Shown: piece by piece, positions 52,513 to 61,513 of the stretch
Layout of the letters: every line of letters begins with the position of its first letter
Position numbering within the stretch: the first letter of the stretch is position 1
Source: JAFMDF01 sp965277445
GTDB lineage: Bacteria; Bacteroidota; Bacteroidia; Chitinophagales; Saprospiraceae
DNA: 64,000 bases
NCBI GenBank assembly: GCA_965277445.1
Contig: CBDICY010000010.1
Coordinates: forward strand, 248,001 to 312,000
Reading direction: 5' to 3'
Position numbers and translations under genes: made by a program
Notes under the pieces: model-generated
The model's input: only the letters and a program-made list of their open reading frames with translations
What the model was told of the DNA's origin: nothing
The model's database searches: none

Positions 52513-53253
52513 TTACAGTTTTATTGATTCCTTGCCAAATTTCAATCGCAAATCTCTTAAATCAGGTAATTTTTCTAAATCATCGGCAAAATGCATCATG
52601 TCTTTATCTTTTTTTAATCGAACCGAATAGTTCAGTTCTTTCAGGTTTTCTAATTCCATTTCTTCGATCACATTACCTGCAACATCTTTTATTTTTCCTG
52701 TTTTTCTTAAATTTAGAAAACGAATTTGTTGTAAAACGGTCTTTTCACAATAATCTTTCAGAATGCTTTCTATTTTAGCTTCTAAGCCACTATTAATAGG
52801 AATGTCTATTTTTAAGGTCCCCGTCAATTCATCTGTATTCGCCAAAGGAGAAAACCGCAAAATGACTGCCGCTATACAAAAACCAGTTGTACCAATAAAA
52901 GCAATAGTAAATCCAAAAACGCCACAAGCTATCCCCGTTGCTAAAGCAGCAAACATAAAGGACATATTCCTCGGGTTATCCAAAACCGTTCTAAATCGAA
53001 TAATCGCTAAAGCGCCCATCATCCCCAATCCTCTAGCCAAAGAATCGCCAATCGCTTGCATTACCGTTGCTGCCACAATAGCAATCAGTACCATAGCCTG
53101 CAAAAAATGAACAGGTCTATGAATCGCTTTAGTCGTCAATTCATAGGTCAATACAATCAAAGAAGATAAAAAAAAAGCACACAAAACCGTAATTAGGATA
53201 CCTAATGCAGTAGGGTTATCTGTATTATTATGTGTTAGTAAAAATTCAAACAT
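52513..53253 (-). CDS. DUF4956 membrane protein
   Basis: A 246-residue protein. About four to five TM segments occupy residues 16-140 (ILITVLCAFFLSSLIVL, AMVLIAIVAATVMQAIG, MFAALATGIACGVFGFTIAF, GTTGFCIAAVILRF), with the family hallmark ARGLGMMGALAIIRFRT between them. The C-terminal 100 residues form a soluble domain (SVRLKKDKDMMHFADDLEKL). In other bacteria DUF4956 genes often neighbour VTC/polyphosphate polymerase-domain and CotH-like genes; here they neighbour HlyD- and TolC-like genes. It could be the inner-membrane part of an unrecognised envelope assembly. Confidence 0.85.
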   Translation of the reverse strand: MFEFLLTHNNTDNPTALGILITVLCAFFLSSLIVLTYELTTKAIHRPVHFLQAMVLIAIVAATVMQAIGDSLARGLGMMGALAIIRFRTVLDNPRNMSFMFAALATGIACGVFGFTIAFIGTTGFCIAAVILRFSPLANTDELTGTLKIDIPINSGLEAKIESILKDYCEKTVLQQIRFLNLRKTGKIKDVAGNVIEEMELENLKELNYSVRLKKDKDMMHFADDLEKLPDLRDLRLKFGKESIKL

Positions 53254-53807
53254 AGATAGATTTTAATTACGCTACCCTACAAAAGTTATTTTTCCTAAAA
53301 TGAGTAAATGTAGAAATAAATAAATGATTAAATATTGGTCTAAGCTAGTTTCCTTTAGACAACCGCTTTATAGGAATCCTTCGGATATATAGACCTTTTT
53401 CTATGGGGGTGAAAATAAAATGCTATTTAACAACTAATTTATCAATTGCGCAAATGTCAGCAATTTCTATTTACAATGCTGCAAATAGGAAGGGACTATT
53501 GCTCGAATGCCTCCCTCTAAATTAGATAATGCCTAAACAGTCAACGGCTACAAATTCGCTTCAAAATTAGCCAATTCCAAAGAAATATTAGGATAATGAT
53601 AATTGAAAATTATTTAATTTGAATGATCCCCTTTTAGCCTAATTACCCAATTTATAGATTTTCGTTGTATCGTGCTAGTATATCTAAGAATAAAAAAAAT
53701 ATTTTCTGAAAGAATTTTTATCCACAGAAGAGTTTTATATTGCAACTTTTTAAGAGAAACTCAAAATAGACTATCAAACAATTCATTAATAATAAAAAAT
53801 AAACAAA
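53254..53807. other. Gene-free spacer of 554 bp
   Basis: This is the divergent spacer between DUF4956 and MscS. I find no ORF of interest and no RNA gene. A small hairpin-like ATCCTTCGGAT occurs near 53377-53387. The sequence is AT-rich and probably holds the two divergent promoters, but no clean TAnnTTTG box is evident. Confidence 0.5.
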
Positions 53808-54644
53808 GTGGATAGTTCAGAAGCAATAGGAAATTTAGAAAGGTACTCACAAATGGCTTTAGATGCGGTGGTTACTTTTTTACCAAGCGTTTTAATCGCC
53901 ATAGGTATCTTGGTTATTGGTTTTTGGGTAATAAAGAGAATCAATAAATTAGCAGCTGCAGCTCTGAGTAGAACAGGTGTTCCACAAGAAATCACTTCTT
54001 TTTTCGCTTCTTTCTTAGACATTGCGATGAAAGCAGTAGTGCTGTTATTGGCAGCAGGGCGATTAGGGTTCGATGCAACTTCTTTGGTTGCCTTGGTAGC
54101 CGCAGCAGGTTTTGCAGTCGGTTTAGCCCTTCAAGGATTTTTAGGAAATTTTGCTTCTGGCATTACTATTGTCTTTTTCCGTCCTTATAAAGTAGGGGAT
54201 TGGGTACAAATAGCAGACCAATTTGGAAAAGTAGAAGGCATTCAAATATTCAATACAACATTGGTGAGTCCTGGTAAAAAAACCTTAATTGTACCAAATG
54301 GCCAAGTTACGGATAATGTCATCACTAATTTTTCTACCAAAGGGCACATTCGATTAGAATTGAATGTAACGATGCCTTATGCAGAAAGTTTTCCAAGGGT
54401 CAAAAAAATCATTCTAGATGCATTAAGAGATGTGCCAAATATTGTCAACGAACCAGAACCAGAAGTAGGTATTGAGAGTTATGATAGCCATAATGTAGTA
54501 TTAGCCATTCGACCTTTCATTCATCCTGATGATTATTGGAATGCTACCTACGATACTTTGGGACGTATTAAGAAAGCATTTAGTGATAATGGTATTCAAG
54601 TCGCTTATTCTGAGGGAGTTGAATTAGGGCCAATTGGCGAATAG
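53808..54644 (+). CDS. Small-conductance mechanosensitive channel (MscS family)
   Basis: A 278-residue MscS protein. Three TM helices (about 15-130) end in TM3 with AVGLALQGFLGNFASGITIV, the pore helix. The beta domain follows (RPYKVGDWVQIADQFGKVEG, then KKTLIVPNGQVTDNVITNFS) and the C-terminal alpha/beta domain ends GVELGPIGE. It opens under membrane tension to release solutes in hypo-osmotic shock. The start is a GTG at 53808; the next in-frame ATG (residue 16) would cut into TM1. Confidence 0.95.
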   Translation: MDSSEAIGNLERYSQMALDAVVTFLPSVLIAIGILVIGFWVIKRINKLAAAALSRTGVPQEITSFFASFLDIAMKAVVLLLAAGRLGFDATSLVALVAAAGFAVGLALQGFLGNFASGITIVFFRPYKVGDWVQIADQFGKVEGIQIFNTTLVSPGKKTLIVPNGQVTDNVITNFSTKGHIRLELNVTMPYAESFPRVKKIILDALRDVPNIVNEPEPEVGIESYDSHNVVLAIRPFIHPDDYWNATYDTLGRIKKAFSDNGIQVAYSEGVELGPIGE

Positions 54645-54997
54645 ATAAAGTATTTTTTCATCTTTATGCAATGTACTTGCTAGTCTTCTATTAGTAAAAC
54701 AGTAGCTCCTCAGAAAGAAAATTGATAAAATTCGTTTTTTCTTATTCTATTTTGGAGTAATTCCGTTGATAAAACAATTATCAAATAAGTTAATTTTATA
54801 ATTTTTAGTCCTCTAATATTCATTAATTTAATTGCGACAACTACCCTTTTTAGTGTATTATGAGTACATTTATAATATATTTCAGGTAAATTATTAGTTT
54901 AAGCTTTTAAAAAAACTACCTTCGTTACAATAAAGTAATTTCAAAATAAGCAAACACAAATTTAAAGCACATTTTTAGTATTCTTATCCATAATAAA
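54645..54997. other. AT-rich gene-free spacer
   Basis: Between the MscS and TPR-AraC genes (353 bp). No gene, hairpin or repeat that I can support; presumably the long leader and promoter of the downstream regulator. Confidence 0.5.
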
Positions 54998-56854
54998 ATG
55001 AGATATGGGAAAACCAAAAACGACTGCCTAACTTGGTCATCTACTAATTATTTAGGGATACCTACTCTATTCTATTCTTTCTTTTCTGTATTAAAAAATT
55101 CATTCTATCTATTATTTTGCTTGCTTTGTTTTAGTTCCTTTACAAATAATGGGATAATTCCCCAAAAGCAACAAGAAAGTCAATTAGTCAAAATAGCAGC
55201 AATTCAAGACCCTTACGAAAGAGCTATTAATTGGCAGATATATGCCTATAAATCAAGTCTAAGTAATCCTAAGGCAATAACCCAACAATTAGCCGTAGGA
55301 GAGACATTATGGAACAATGATTTCGCATGGAAAGGAGCTATTCTTTTATTAACTAAAGCTGAAGTTGCCAAGGTAAAAGGAGAATATGAACAAACGACCA
55401 ATAATATATTAAAGGCTATTGAAATATTTGAAGCGAGGTCAACTGCATCTTTAGCCGAAAAGAAATTATTAGCCCTTGCTTATGTTGCTTTTGCTAGACA
55501 TTCTAAATATACAAAAGAAAAAGAAGGTTTGAATTATGCTTATAAAGGATTAGAATTAGCTACTAGCATAAATTTTCCAACGGGTCGTGTTTTTGCACAT
55601 AATCAAATAGGTCTATTAGTTGGGTATTTCAGCAAGGATTATGAAGTTGCCTTAGATCATTTTATGAAAGCTAAAAATTTATTACCTGACCTTCCAGAAG
55701 CAGTACATGAATTTATTAATGGATTTATTATAGGGAATATAGCTAAGACTTGGTCTGATTTAGGAAATATAGAAAAAAGTATAGCTTATAAGCTAAAGAT
55801 ACTAGAAACAGAAAATCTTAATTTAGAATTATTATTGGGTACTCATAATAATCTTGGATCAAATTACTATTCCTTAAAACAGTATGATTTGGCAGAACAA
55901 CATCTCCAAAAAACGCTTGACTTAATGGAAGAACATCAAGTTTTTACTAATAAAGGCATTCCATTACTAAGAATGGGGCTTATTCAACTTGAAAAAAAGG
56001 AAATAATTGCTGCTAAAGCATATGCTGACGAAATTGATTACTGGCTTATCAATCACAAATTCGTCGGAAACTATCAAGTAATTTTTTATCAATTCAGAAG
56101 TAAAATTGCTAAAATGAGTCAAGACTATGAACAAGCAATCTTTTGGATAGATAAAGCTTCCATAGAACAAGATTCTCTGGATAAAATTACTGGATTCAAT
56201 AATCTATTAAAATTAGAAGAAAGTTCAAAACTTCGAGAGATTAAACAAGAACAATTACTTTTAGAGAAAGAACTAGCCTTAAATAGAGCTACTATTTCCT
56301 CACAGAATATTATTTTACTAGCTATCTCTTTTATCACTGTTCTATCTATCTGGTTTGGTATTTCCTTTTATACCAAAACAAAAGAGTTGAGAGAAGCTTA
56401 TAATTTTATACTTCAAAAAAATAATACTATCCCCCAAAATAATACACCACTAGTTAAAGAAAAACACACAAATACCTCTAGTGCGCCTAAAGCAATTGAT
56501 GAGGCATTAAAACAAAAAATTCTAGATGGATTAACAATTCATAAAGTCTATTTGTCTCCTGATTTAACCTTAAAAAAATTTGCAGATCATTTGTCCTCTA
56601 ATACCAGCTACGTTTCTCAAACGATCAACGAAGGTTTTGGTAAAAACTTTAGTAGCCTCATCAATGAATATCGAATAAAAGAAGTCTTACATTTTTTTGA
56701 AGAAGGGCTACATCAACAATTTACCATAGAGTCAATCTACAAACGAGCAGGATTCAAGTCTAAATCTGCCTTTCAGAAAGCATTTAAGAATAGTACTGGC
56801 GTCACAGCAAGTCATTATCTGGAACATATTTCCAATGAGTTAAAGCCTCAATAA
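54998..56854 (+). CDS. Membrane-bound TPR-AraC one-component regulator
   Basis: A 618-residue protein that combines sensor and DNA-binding domain in one chain. A hydrophobic N-terminal segment (about 30-48, FYLLFCLLCFSSF) leads to about 370 residues of TPR repeats in the periplasm (EGLNYAYKGLELATSINFPT, NNLGSNYYSLKQYDLAEQHL). A TM segment (about 435-455, ILLAISFITVLSIWFGISFY) follows and then, in the cytoplasm, an AraC HTH (LSPDLTLKKFADHLSSNTSY; ESIYKRAGFKSKSAFQKAFK; NSTGVTASHYL). The AT content is higher than in the neighbours. Targets are unknown; the neighbour genes are MscS and the ATP synthase operon. Confidence 0.9.
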   Translation: MRYGKTKNDCLTWSSTNYLGIPTLFYSFFSVLKNSFYLLFCLLCFSSFTNNGIIPQKQQESQLVKIAAIQDPYERAINWQIYAYKSSLSNPKAITQQLAVGETLWNNDFAWKGAILLLTKAEVAKVKGEYEQTTNNILKAIEIFEARSTASLAEKKLLALAYVAFARHSKYTKEKEGLNYAYKGLELATSINFPTGRVFAHNQIGLLVGYFSKDYEVALDHFMKAKNLLPDLPEAVHEFINGFIIGNIAKTWSDLGNIEKSIAYKLKILETENLNLELLLGTHNNLGSNYYSLKQYDLAEQHLQKTLDLMEEHQVFTNKGIPLLRMGLIQLEKKEIIAAKAYADEIDYWLINHKFVGNYQVIFYQFRSKIAKMSQDYEQAIFWIDKASIEQDSLDKITGFNNLLKLEESSKLREIKQEQLLLEKELALNRATISSQNIILLAISFITVLSIWFGISFYTKTKELREAYNFILQKNNTIPQNNTPLVKEKHTNTSSAPKAIDEALKQKILDGLTIHKVYLSPDLTLKKFADHLSSNTSYVSQTINEGFGKNFSSLINEYRIKEVLHFFEEGLHQQFTIESIYKRAGFKSKSAFQKAFKNSTGVTASHYLEHISNELKPQ

Positions 56855-57257
56855 ACAACCAAATTTCCTTAAAAGCAACAAGACCTAGTTAAAACACCTA
56901 AAATAGGGATTGATTTATAAATACACCCATATCTCATTTTGTATAACTACTTGAATCTATTACTTTTATAAAATACTATGACTCACCAAACAATTCATCA
57001 CTAAGTTATCAAATGAGCTAATCATTTTAATATAAATCAAAAATATTGCACACTTCCCTATACAGTCTCTATGTAAAACAGTACTGATAGTCAATAGACT
57101 TGGACGAGTAATTCAATTACTTGTAATAGAGAGAATCTAAAGGCAAAGTTCTATTGCAAACTGAATTTTTAACAGGTTAAGCACATCGTATACTACTTAC
57201 ATATAAAAGCAAATTTTAGGGAAGTTGTGCACTTTTTTAATACCGTCCTCTAGAGAC
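56855..57257. other. Gene-free spacer of about 400 bp
   Basis: AT-rich, between the TPR-AraC gene and the terminator of the ATP synthase operon. I see no gene or repeat here. Confidence 0.5.
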
Positions 57258-57300
57258 AAAAAAAAGCGCAACATTCAAAATCGAATATTGCGCTTTTTTA
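57258..57300. terminator. Bidirectional terminator after atpG
   Basis: A hairpin with 16-17 paired positions, AAAAAAGCGCAACATTC / GAATATTGCGCTTTTTT (one internal mismatch), is flanked by A- and T-runs on either side and works in both directions. It lies 29 bp past the atpG stop and ends the minus-strand ATP synthase operon. Confidence 0.9.
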
Positions 57301-57328
57301 CTTACGCTATTTATAAAACTACGGTATC

Positions 57329-58222
57329 TTATCCTGCCAAAGCTGCTGCACCGCCCACAATTTCTGACAACTCTTTTGTAATTGCCTCCTGTCGAGCTTT
57401 GTTGTAAGAGATTTTTAGTTCTTTAACTAATTCTTCTGCATTTTCTGTTGCCGCATCCATAGCCGTCATTCTAGCTCCATGCTCAGAAGCATGTGTATCT
57501 AACACAAACTTTTGAAATTGTGTTTGCAAGATACTTGGTACTAGGTGATTTAGTAAATCAACTTTGTTTGGCTCAAAGATGTAATCTGCTTTGTGTTTAC
57601 TATCTGAACCTCCTGTCGTCTCTAACTTCTCTACTGGTAAAAACTGTACACATTCAGGAAACTGTACCGCCGCATTTCTAAATCGACCATATGCTACATG
57701 AACAGAATCGTACGTTTTTCCTTCAAAAGCATCCATCAAAATTTGAGAAACCGTTGCTACGTTATCAAAACTCAAGTCATCAAACAATAAGACGTGATCT
57801 TCAATAATCGGGCAGTCTGAATATCGTTTTTTGAAGTAAGCATTTCCTTTTTTACCAATTGGCAAAATCGTCAATTTACCAGCTGCTCTATGCGCTGCAT
57901 ACTTCTCTTCTATCGTTGCTACTGCCGCTTTGATTACATTCGTATTAAAAGCACCACAAAGTCCTTTATTGGAAGTAACAACTACTACACAAGCATTTTC
58001 AATTGCTCGCTCTTCTCCAAAAGAAGTGTTGGCATTGCCTTCCAAGTTAGATAAGATATTCTTCAACATCGAATTCAACTTATCTGCATAAGGGCGCATT
58101 TGCGTAATCGCCATTTGCGCTCTACGCAATTTAGAGGCAGATACCATCTTCATCGCCTTGGTAATCTGCTGGGTATTTTTGACGGACTTAATCCGTTCTC
58201 TTACTTCTTTAAGATTAGCCAT
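57329..58222 (-). CDS. atpG: ATP synthase F1 gamma subunit
   Basis: A 297-residue central-stalk subunit of F1. The N-terminal helix reads IKSVKNTQQITKAMKMV (family signature), the Rossmann part contains VVVVTSNKGLCGAFNT, and the C-terminal helix reads ARMTAMDAATENAEELVKEL and SYNKARQEAITKELSEIVGG. It rotates within the alpha/beta ring and couples proton flow to ATP synthesis. It is the last gene of the operon, separated from atpA by a word hairpin, and the genes for beta and epsilon do not follow. Confidence 0.97.
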   Translation of the reverse strand: MANLKEVRERIKSVKNTQQITKAMKMVSASKLRRAQMAITQMRPYADKLNSMLKNILSNLEGNANTSFGEERAIENACVVVVTSNKGLCGAFNTNVIKAAVATIEEKYAAHRAAGKLTILPIGKKGNAYFKKRYSDCPIIEDHVLLFDDLSFDNVATVSQILMDAFEGKTYDSVHVAYGRFRNAAVQFPECVQFLPVEKLETTGGSDSKHKADYIFEPNKVDLLNHLVPSILQTQFQKFVLDTHASEHGARMTAMDAATENAEELVKELKISYNKARQEAITKELSEIVGGAAALAG

Positions 58223-58228
58223 ATCTAT

Positions 58229-58299
58229 CAGTTGGCAGTTAGCAGTATGCAGTATGCAGTTTGGCTTACTGCCTACTGCTTACTGTATACTGCCGACTG
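58229..58299. repeat. Word-hairpin in the atpA-atpG spacer
   Basis: The arms 58229-58260 and 58268-58299 match at 26 of 32 positions. They are made of GCAGTATGCAGT words and their complements ACTGC(C/T)TACTGC. It occupies almost the whole spacer between atpA (ends 58305) and atpG (starts 58222). Confidence 0.75.
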
Positions 58300-58304
58300 G
58301 TTAA

Positions 58305-59888
58305 TTACTTATATTGAGCGGTCAATTCTGCTGCTAAATCTACTACTACTTTTACTGCATCGTCTGCTAACTTACCAGATTGGAAAGTTTTCAACGTTTC
58401 AGGGCTTCTTTGTTCCAAAGTAGATAAGAATAATTCTTCGAATTCTTTTACTTTTTCTACGGGTACATTTTTCAATAAACCTTTTGTACCTAAGTAAATA
58501 ATCGCTACCTGCTTTTCTACCGTTACTGGAGAATATTGAGGCTGCTTTAAGATTTCCACATTTCGCTTACCTTTTTCTAAGATCGCCATAGTCGCCGCAT
58601 CCAAATCAGAACCGAACTTAGAGAACGCTTCTAATTCACGGTATTGAGCTTGGTCTAACTTCAATGTACCAGATACCTTCTTCATCGACTTAATTTGAGC
58701 GTTACCACCCACACGAGATACCGATACCCCTACGTTAATTGCAGGACGAACACCAGCGTTAAATAAGTTTGTCTCTAAGAATATCTGACCATCTGTAATA
58801 GAAATTACATTGGTTGGGATATAGGCAGAAACGTCACCCGCTTGTGTTTCGATAATTGGTAAGGCAGTCAAAGAACCACCACCTTTTACGATACCAGCTT
58901 TCTTTAAAGATTCTGGTAAATCGTTCATTTCATTAGCAATCTTATCATCGTTGATGATTTTTGCCGCACGCTCTAATAAACGAGAGTGAAGATAGAATAC
59001 ATCACCTGGATAAGCTTCCCGACCTGGAGGACGTCTTAATAATAAAGAAACCTCTCTATAGGCTACCGCTTGCTTAGATAAATCATCATAAACAATCAAT
59101 GCTGGTCTTCCTGTATCTCTGAAAAATTCGCCAATTGCCGCTCCAGCGAATGGTGCGTAGTATTGAAGTGGAGCAGGGTCAGCCGCAGAAGCAGAAACGA
59201 TACAAGTATAAGCCATTGCACCATTTTCTTCTAAGGTCTTTGCCACGTTTGCTACCGTAGATGCCTTCTGTCCAGAAGCTACATAAATACAGTAAACAGG
59301 CTCTCCTTTATCGTAAAATTCTTTTTGGTTAATGATAGTATCAATTGCGATGGCAGTTTTACCAATCTGACGGTCACCAATAATTAATTCCCGTTGTCCT
59401 CTACCAATAGGAATCATTGCGTCAATCGCCTTGATACCCGTTTGTAATGGCTCTGCTACAGGCTCTCTATAAATTACACCAGGCGCTTTACGCTCTAAGG
59501 CAATCTCGTAAGTATCACCAGTAATTGGTCCTTTACCATCAATTGGTGCACCTAATGCATCCACAACTCTCCCCATGAATCCTTCTCCAACGTTGATAGA
59601 AGCAATTCTACCAGTTCGACGAACAGTCGCACCTTCTTTGATACCAGCCCCTGAACCCATCAATACAACCCCTACGTTATCCTCCTCTAAGTTCAATACG
59701 ATTGCTTGTACGCCCGTTTCAAATTCTACTAATTCCCCTGCTTGGGCAGAATTCAAACCGTAAACACGAGCAATACCATCTCCTACTTGAAGTACTGTTC
59801 CTACTTCTTCTAGTTCAGATGCTGTTTTGAAACCAGAAAGTTGCTGCTTTAAAATCGCAGATATTTCGTCAGGTTTTACATTAACCAT
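58305..59888 (-). CDS. atpA: ATP synthase F1 alpha subunit
   Basis: A 527-residue F1 alpha subunit: beta-barrel domain (VGDGIARVYGLNSAQAGELV), Walker A GDRQIGKTAIAID, Walker B region ALIVYDDLSKQAVAYREVSL, and VGVSVSRVGGNAQIK with the arginine finger. The length is normal. It binds nucleotide non-catalytically and with beta forms the catalytic hexamer. It is preceded by atpH and followed by atpG, each with a different word hairpin in the spacer. Confidence 0.98.
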   Translation of the reverse strand: MVNVKPDEISAILKQQLSGFKTASELEEVGTVLQVGDGIARVYGLNSAQAGELVEFETGVQAIVLNLEEDNVGVVLMGSGAGIKEGATVRRTGRIASINVGEGFMGRVVDALGAPIDGKGPITGDTYEIALERKAPGVIYREPVAEPLQTGIKAIDAMIPIGRGQRELIIGDRQIGKTAIAIDTIINQKEFYDKGEPVYCIYVASGQKASTVANVAKTLEENGAMAYTCIVSASAADPAPLQYYAPFAGAAIGEFFRDTGRPALIVYDDLSKQAVAYREVSLLLRRPPGREAYPGDVFYLHSRLLERAAKIINDDKIANEMNDLPESLKKAGIVKGGGSLTALPIIETQAGDVSAYIPTNVISITDGQIFLETNLFNAGVRPAINVGVSVSRVGGNAQIKSMKKVSGTLKLDQAQYRELEAFSKFGSDLDAATMAILEKGKRNVEILKQPQYSPVTVEKQVAIIYLGTKGLLKNVPVEKVKEFEELFLSTLEQRSPETLKTFQSGKLADDAVKVVVDLAAELTAQYK

Positions 59889-59900
59889 ATCTAATATATT

Positions 59901-59965
59901 TAAGTTATGAGTTATAAATTATGAGTTATGAGTTGAGCGATTCCTCACTTATGACTCATAACTTA
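59901..59965. repeat. Word-hairpin in the atpH-atpA spacer
   Basis: TAAGTTATGAGT (59901-59912) and its exact complement ACTCATAACTTA (59954-59965), with further repeats of GAGTTATGAGTT and TTATAAATTATG in the left arm. It lies between atpH (starts 60534, ends 59998) and atpA (starts 59888). Confidence 0.75.
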
Positions 59966-59997
59966 TCACTAATAGTTACATTTAATTGATGTGTTGA

Positions 59998-60534
59998 TTA
60001 AGCAAACTCTTTCTTGAGTTTCGCTAATTTATGCGCAACACTCGCATCGTATAATTTATCATCGAATTCGATCACAAATCCACCGATAATTGCTGGATTA
60101 ACCGTTGTTTCGATTTCAATATTAGCAGCAGTACTATTACTACCTTTTAACTGCGTCTTAATAGCTTCCAATGCTGCATCCGACATAGGAGTAGCAGTTG
60201 TCACTTTCACAGTTGAAATTTGTTTTAACGCTCTATATTGCGTTATAAATTCATCTGCAATTTCTGGCAAATAACTTTCTCTCCCCTTTCGCAAAACAAT
60301 ATTGATGAAAGCCATAGATAGCTCATCAAATTTGCTACCAAAGATTTCTTTTAAAATCGTTCCTTTTTTGTCTGGATTGACAATTGGGCTTTTCAATAAT
60401 AAAAAGAAATCTCTCTGCTCAGTTGCCTTTTGGAACGCCTGAATATCGCCCATTATTCGCTCCAATTTGTTCTGCTCTTGAGACAAATCTAATAACGACT
60501 TAGCGTATCTTGATGCTATTCTAGTTACTGACAT
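59998..60534 (-). CDS. atpH: ATP synthase delta subunit
   Basis: A 178-residue OSCP/delta subunit. The N-terminal helical bundle begins VTRIASRYAKSLLDLSQEQN, and the C-terminal domain contains IETTVNPAIIGGFVIEFDDK and LYDASVAHKLAKLKKEFA, the family signature. It links the b stalk to the top of F1. It is 77 bp downstream of atpF and 109 bp upstream of atpA, both spacers filled by word repeats. Confidence 0.95.
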   Translation of the reverse strand: MSVTRIASRYAKSLLDLSQEQNKLERIMGDIQAFQKATEQRDFFLLLKSPIVNPDKKGTILKEIFGSKFDELSMAFINIVLRKGRESYLPEIADEFITQYRALKQISTVKVTTATPMSDAALEAIKTQLKGSNSTAANIEIETTVNPAIIGGFVIEFDDKLYDASVAHKLAKLKKEFA

Positions 60535-60540
60535 TTATTT

Positions 60541-60611
60541 GGTGATTGGTAACTGGAAATTGGTGATTGGTGAACGGTATAAACTAGCCACTAATCAATA
60601 ATTACCAATTA
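60541..60611. repeat. Word-hairpin in the atpF-atpH spacer
   Basis: GGTGATTGGTAACTGG and TTGGTGATTGGTGAAC words on the left face CCACTAATCAATAATTACCA on the right, imperfectly complementary. The element fills the spacer between atpF and atpH. Related words occur at 44203-44276 and, as direct repeats only, at 61514-61545. Confidence 0.65.
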
Positions 60612-61127
60612 CTAGTTCAACTTAATTTCTCCTACTAATTTATTTACAAACGACTCTTGGTCTGCATTGCCTTGCAATTCTTTACGAATTACTTTCTCTG
60701 CAATCTCTAATGCCATTTGTCCTACTTCGTTCTTCACTTCCAATAAAGCAGCTTTCTTTTGTGCTTCAATTTCTGCTTTAGCCGTACTCACAATTCTATT
60801 CGCTTCTTCTTTAGCCTTTACTTTCGCTTCATTAATCATTGAATCTTTAGCAGTCTTTGCTTCTTTCATAATTAAGGCTCTTTGCTCCTGTGCTTCTTTG
60901 ATTAATTCATCGTTCTTGCTATTCAAAGCTTGCATCTCTTCTTTTGCTTTCTTCGCCTCATCCAAAGCGTCCTGAATATCAGACGTTCGCTTCTTTAAAG
61001 ATTCAACGATTGGTTTGAAGGCAAATTTGCCAATCAATACCCAGAACAAAAGAAAGAAAACGGTTGTCCAAACTAATAACCCCCAATCAGGTTTGATTAC
61101 ATTAAAATCTGCTAAGAAAAAAAACAT
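60612..61127 (-). CDS. atpF: ATP synthase Fo b subunit
   Basis: A 171-residue b subunit. One N-terminal membrane segment (about 14-31, WGLLVWTTVFFLLFWVLIG) is followed by KFAFKPIVESLKKRTSDIQD and a long charged helix (ALDEAKKAKEEMQALNSK; AEIEAQKKAALLEVKNEVGQ) ending in the delta-binding region. It forms the peripheral stalk as a dimer. It lies downstream of atpE with two hairpins between. Confidence 0.96.
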   Translation of the reverse strand: MFFFLADFNVIKPDWGLLVWTTVFFLLFWVLIGKFAFKPIVESLKKRTSDIQDALDEAKKAKEEMQALNSKNDELIKEAQEQRALIMKEAKTAKDSMINEAKVKAKEEANRIVSTAKAEIEAQKKAALLEVKNEVGQMALEIAEKVIRKELQGNADQESFVNKLVGEIKLN

Positions 61128-61150
61128 AATATTCTATTTTTATAGAGCTT

Positions 61151-61183
61151 AAATCATGGTGATTCTATAAATCACTATGATTT
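61151..61183. repeat. AATCATGGTGATT hairpin, second copy
   Basis: AAATCATGGTGATT (61151-61164) and AATCACTATGATTT (61170-61183) pair with one mismatch. Same family as the perfect hairpin at 8170-8202. It lies in the leader of atpF. Confidence 0.65.
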
Positions 61184-61206
61184 GCATTTAAATTTTCAAA
61201 TTGAGT

Positions 61207-61244
61207 AAGACTGACCCGTAACCAACCGTTACGAAGCCAGTCTT
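61207..61244 (-). promoter_or_regulatory. Two-tier hairpin between atpE and atpF
   Basis: The outer stem AAGACTG / CAGTCTT and inner stem CGTAAC / GTTACG (both perfect) lie 20 bp behind the atpE stop. No T-run follows, so it is more likely a processing or stability structure than a terminator; it could protect the atpE message, whose product is needed in excess. Confidence 0.55.
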
Positions 61245-61263
61245 GTCTTTTTCGTAGTGGAAA

Positions 61264-61476
61264 TTAAACGCCAGCTACTAAGAAAGAAAGGATTAATGCG
61301 ATCAACGCAGCACCCTCAATGAACGCAGCCATTAAGATCATATTCGCACGAATATCACCTACTGCTTCTGGCTGACGAGCAATACTTTCCATAGCACTTG
61401 AACCAATCCAGCCGATTCCTAAACCAGCTCCGATTACTGCTAATCCCATACCAATAGCAACTATTGAACCTACCAT
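61264..61476 (-). CDS. atpE: ATP synthase Fo c subunit
   Basis: A 70-residue, two-helix proteolipid. The polar loop is SIARQPEAVG, and the ion-carrying Glu54 is in MAAFIEGAALIALILSF. The helices are Gly/Ala-rich (GLAVIGAGLGIGWIGSSAM). The residues that give Na+ specificity (Gln in helix 1 and Ser-Thr after the Glu) are absent, so H+ is the likely coupling ion. It lies between atpB and atpF. Confidence 0.97.
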   Translation of the reverse strand: MVGSIVAIGMGLAVIGAGLGIGWIGSSAMESIARQPEAVGDIRANMILMAAFIEGAALIALILSFLVAGV

Positions 61477-61513
61477 TGTTTAAGTATTTATAAAAAATGA
61501 AAAAATATTTTTG

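Noticed and set aside
61264..61476. Na+-dependent c ring
   Set aside because: The helix-1 Gln and the Ser-Thr after the key Glu that mark Na+ rings are absent.
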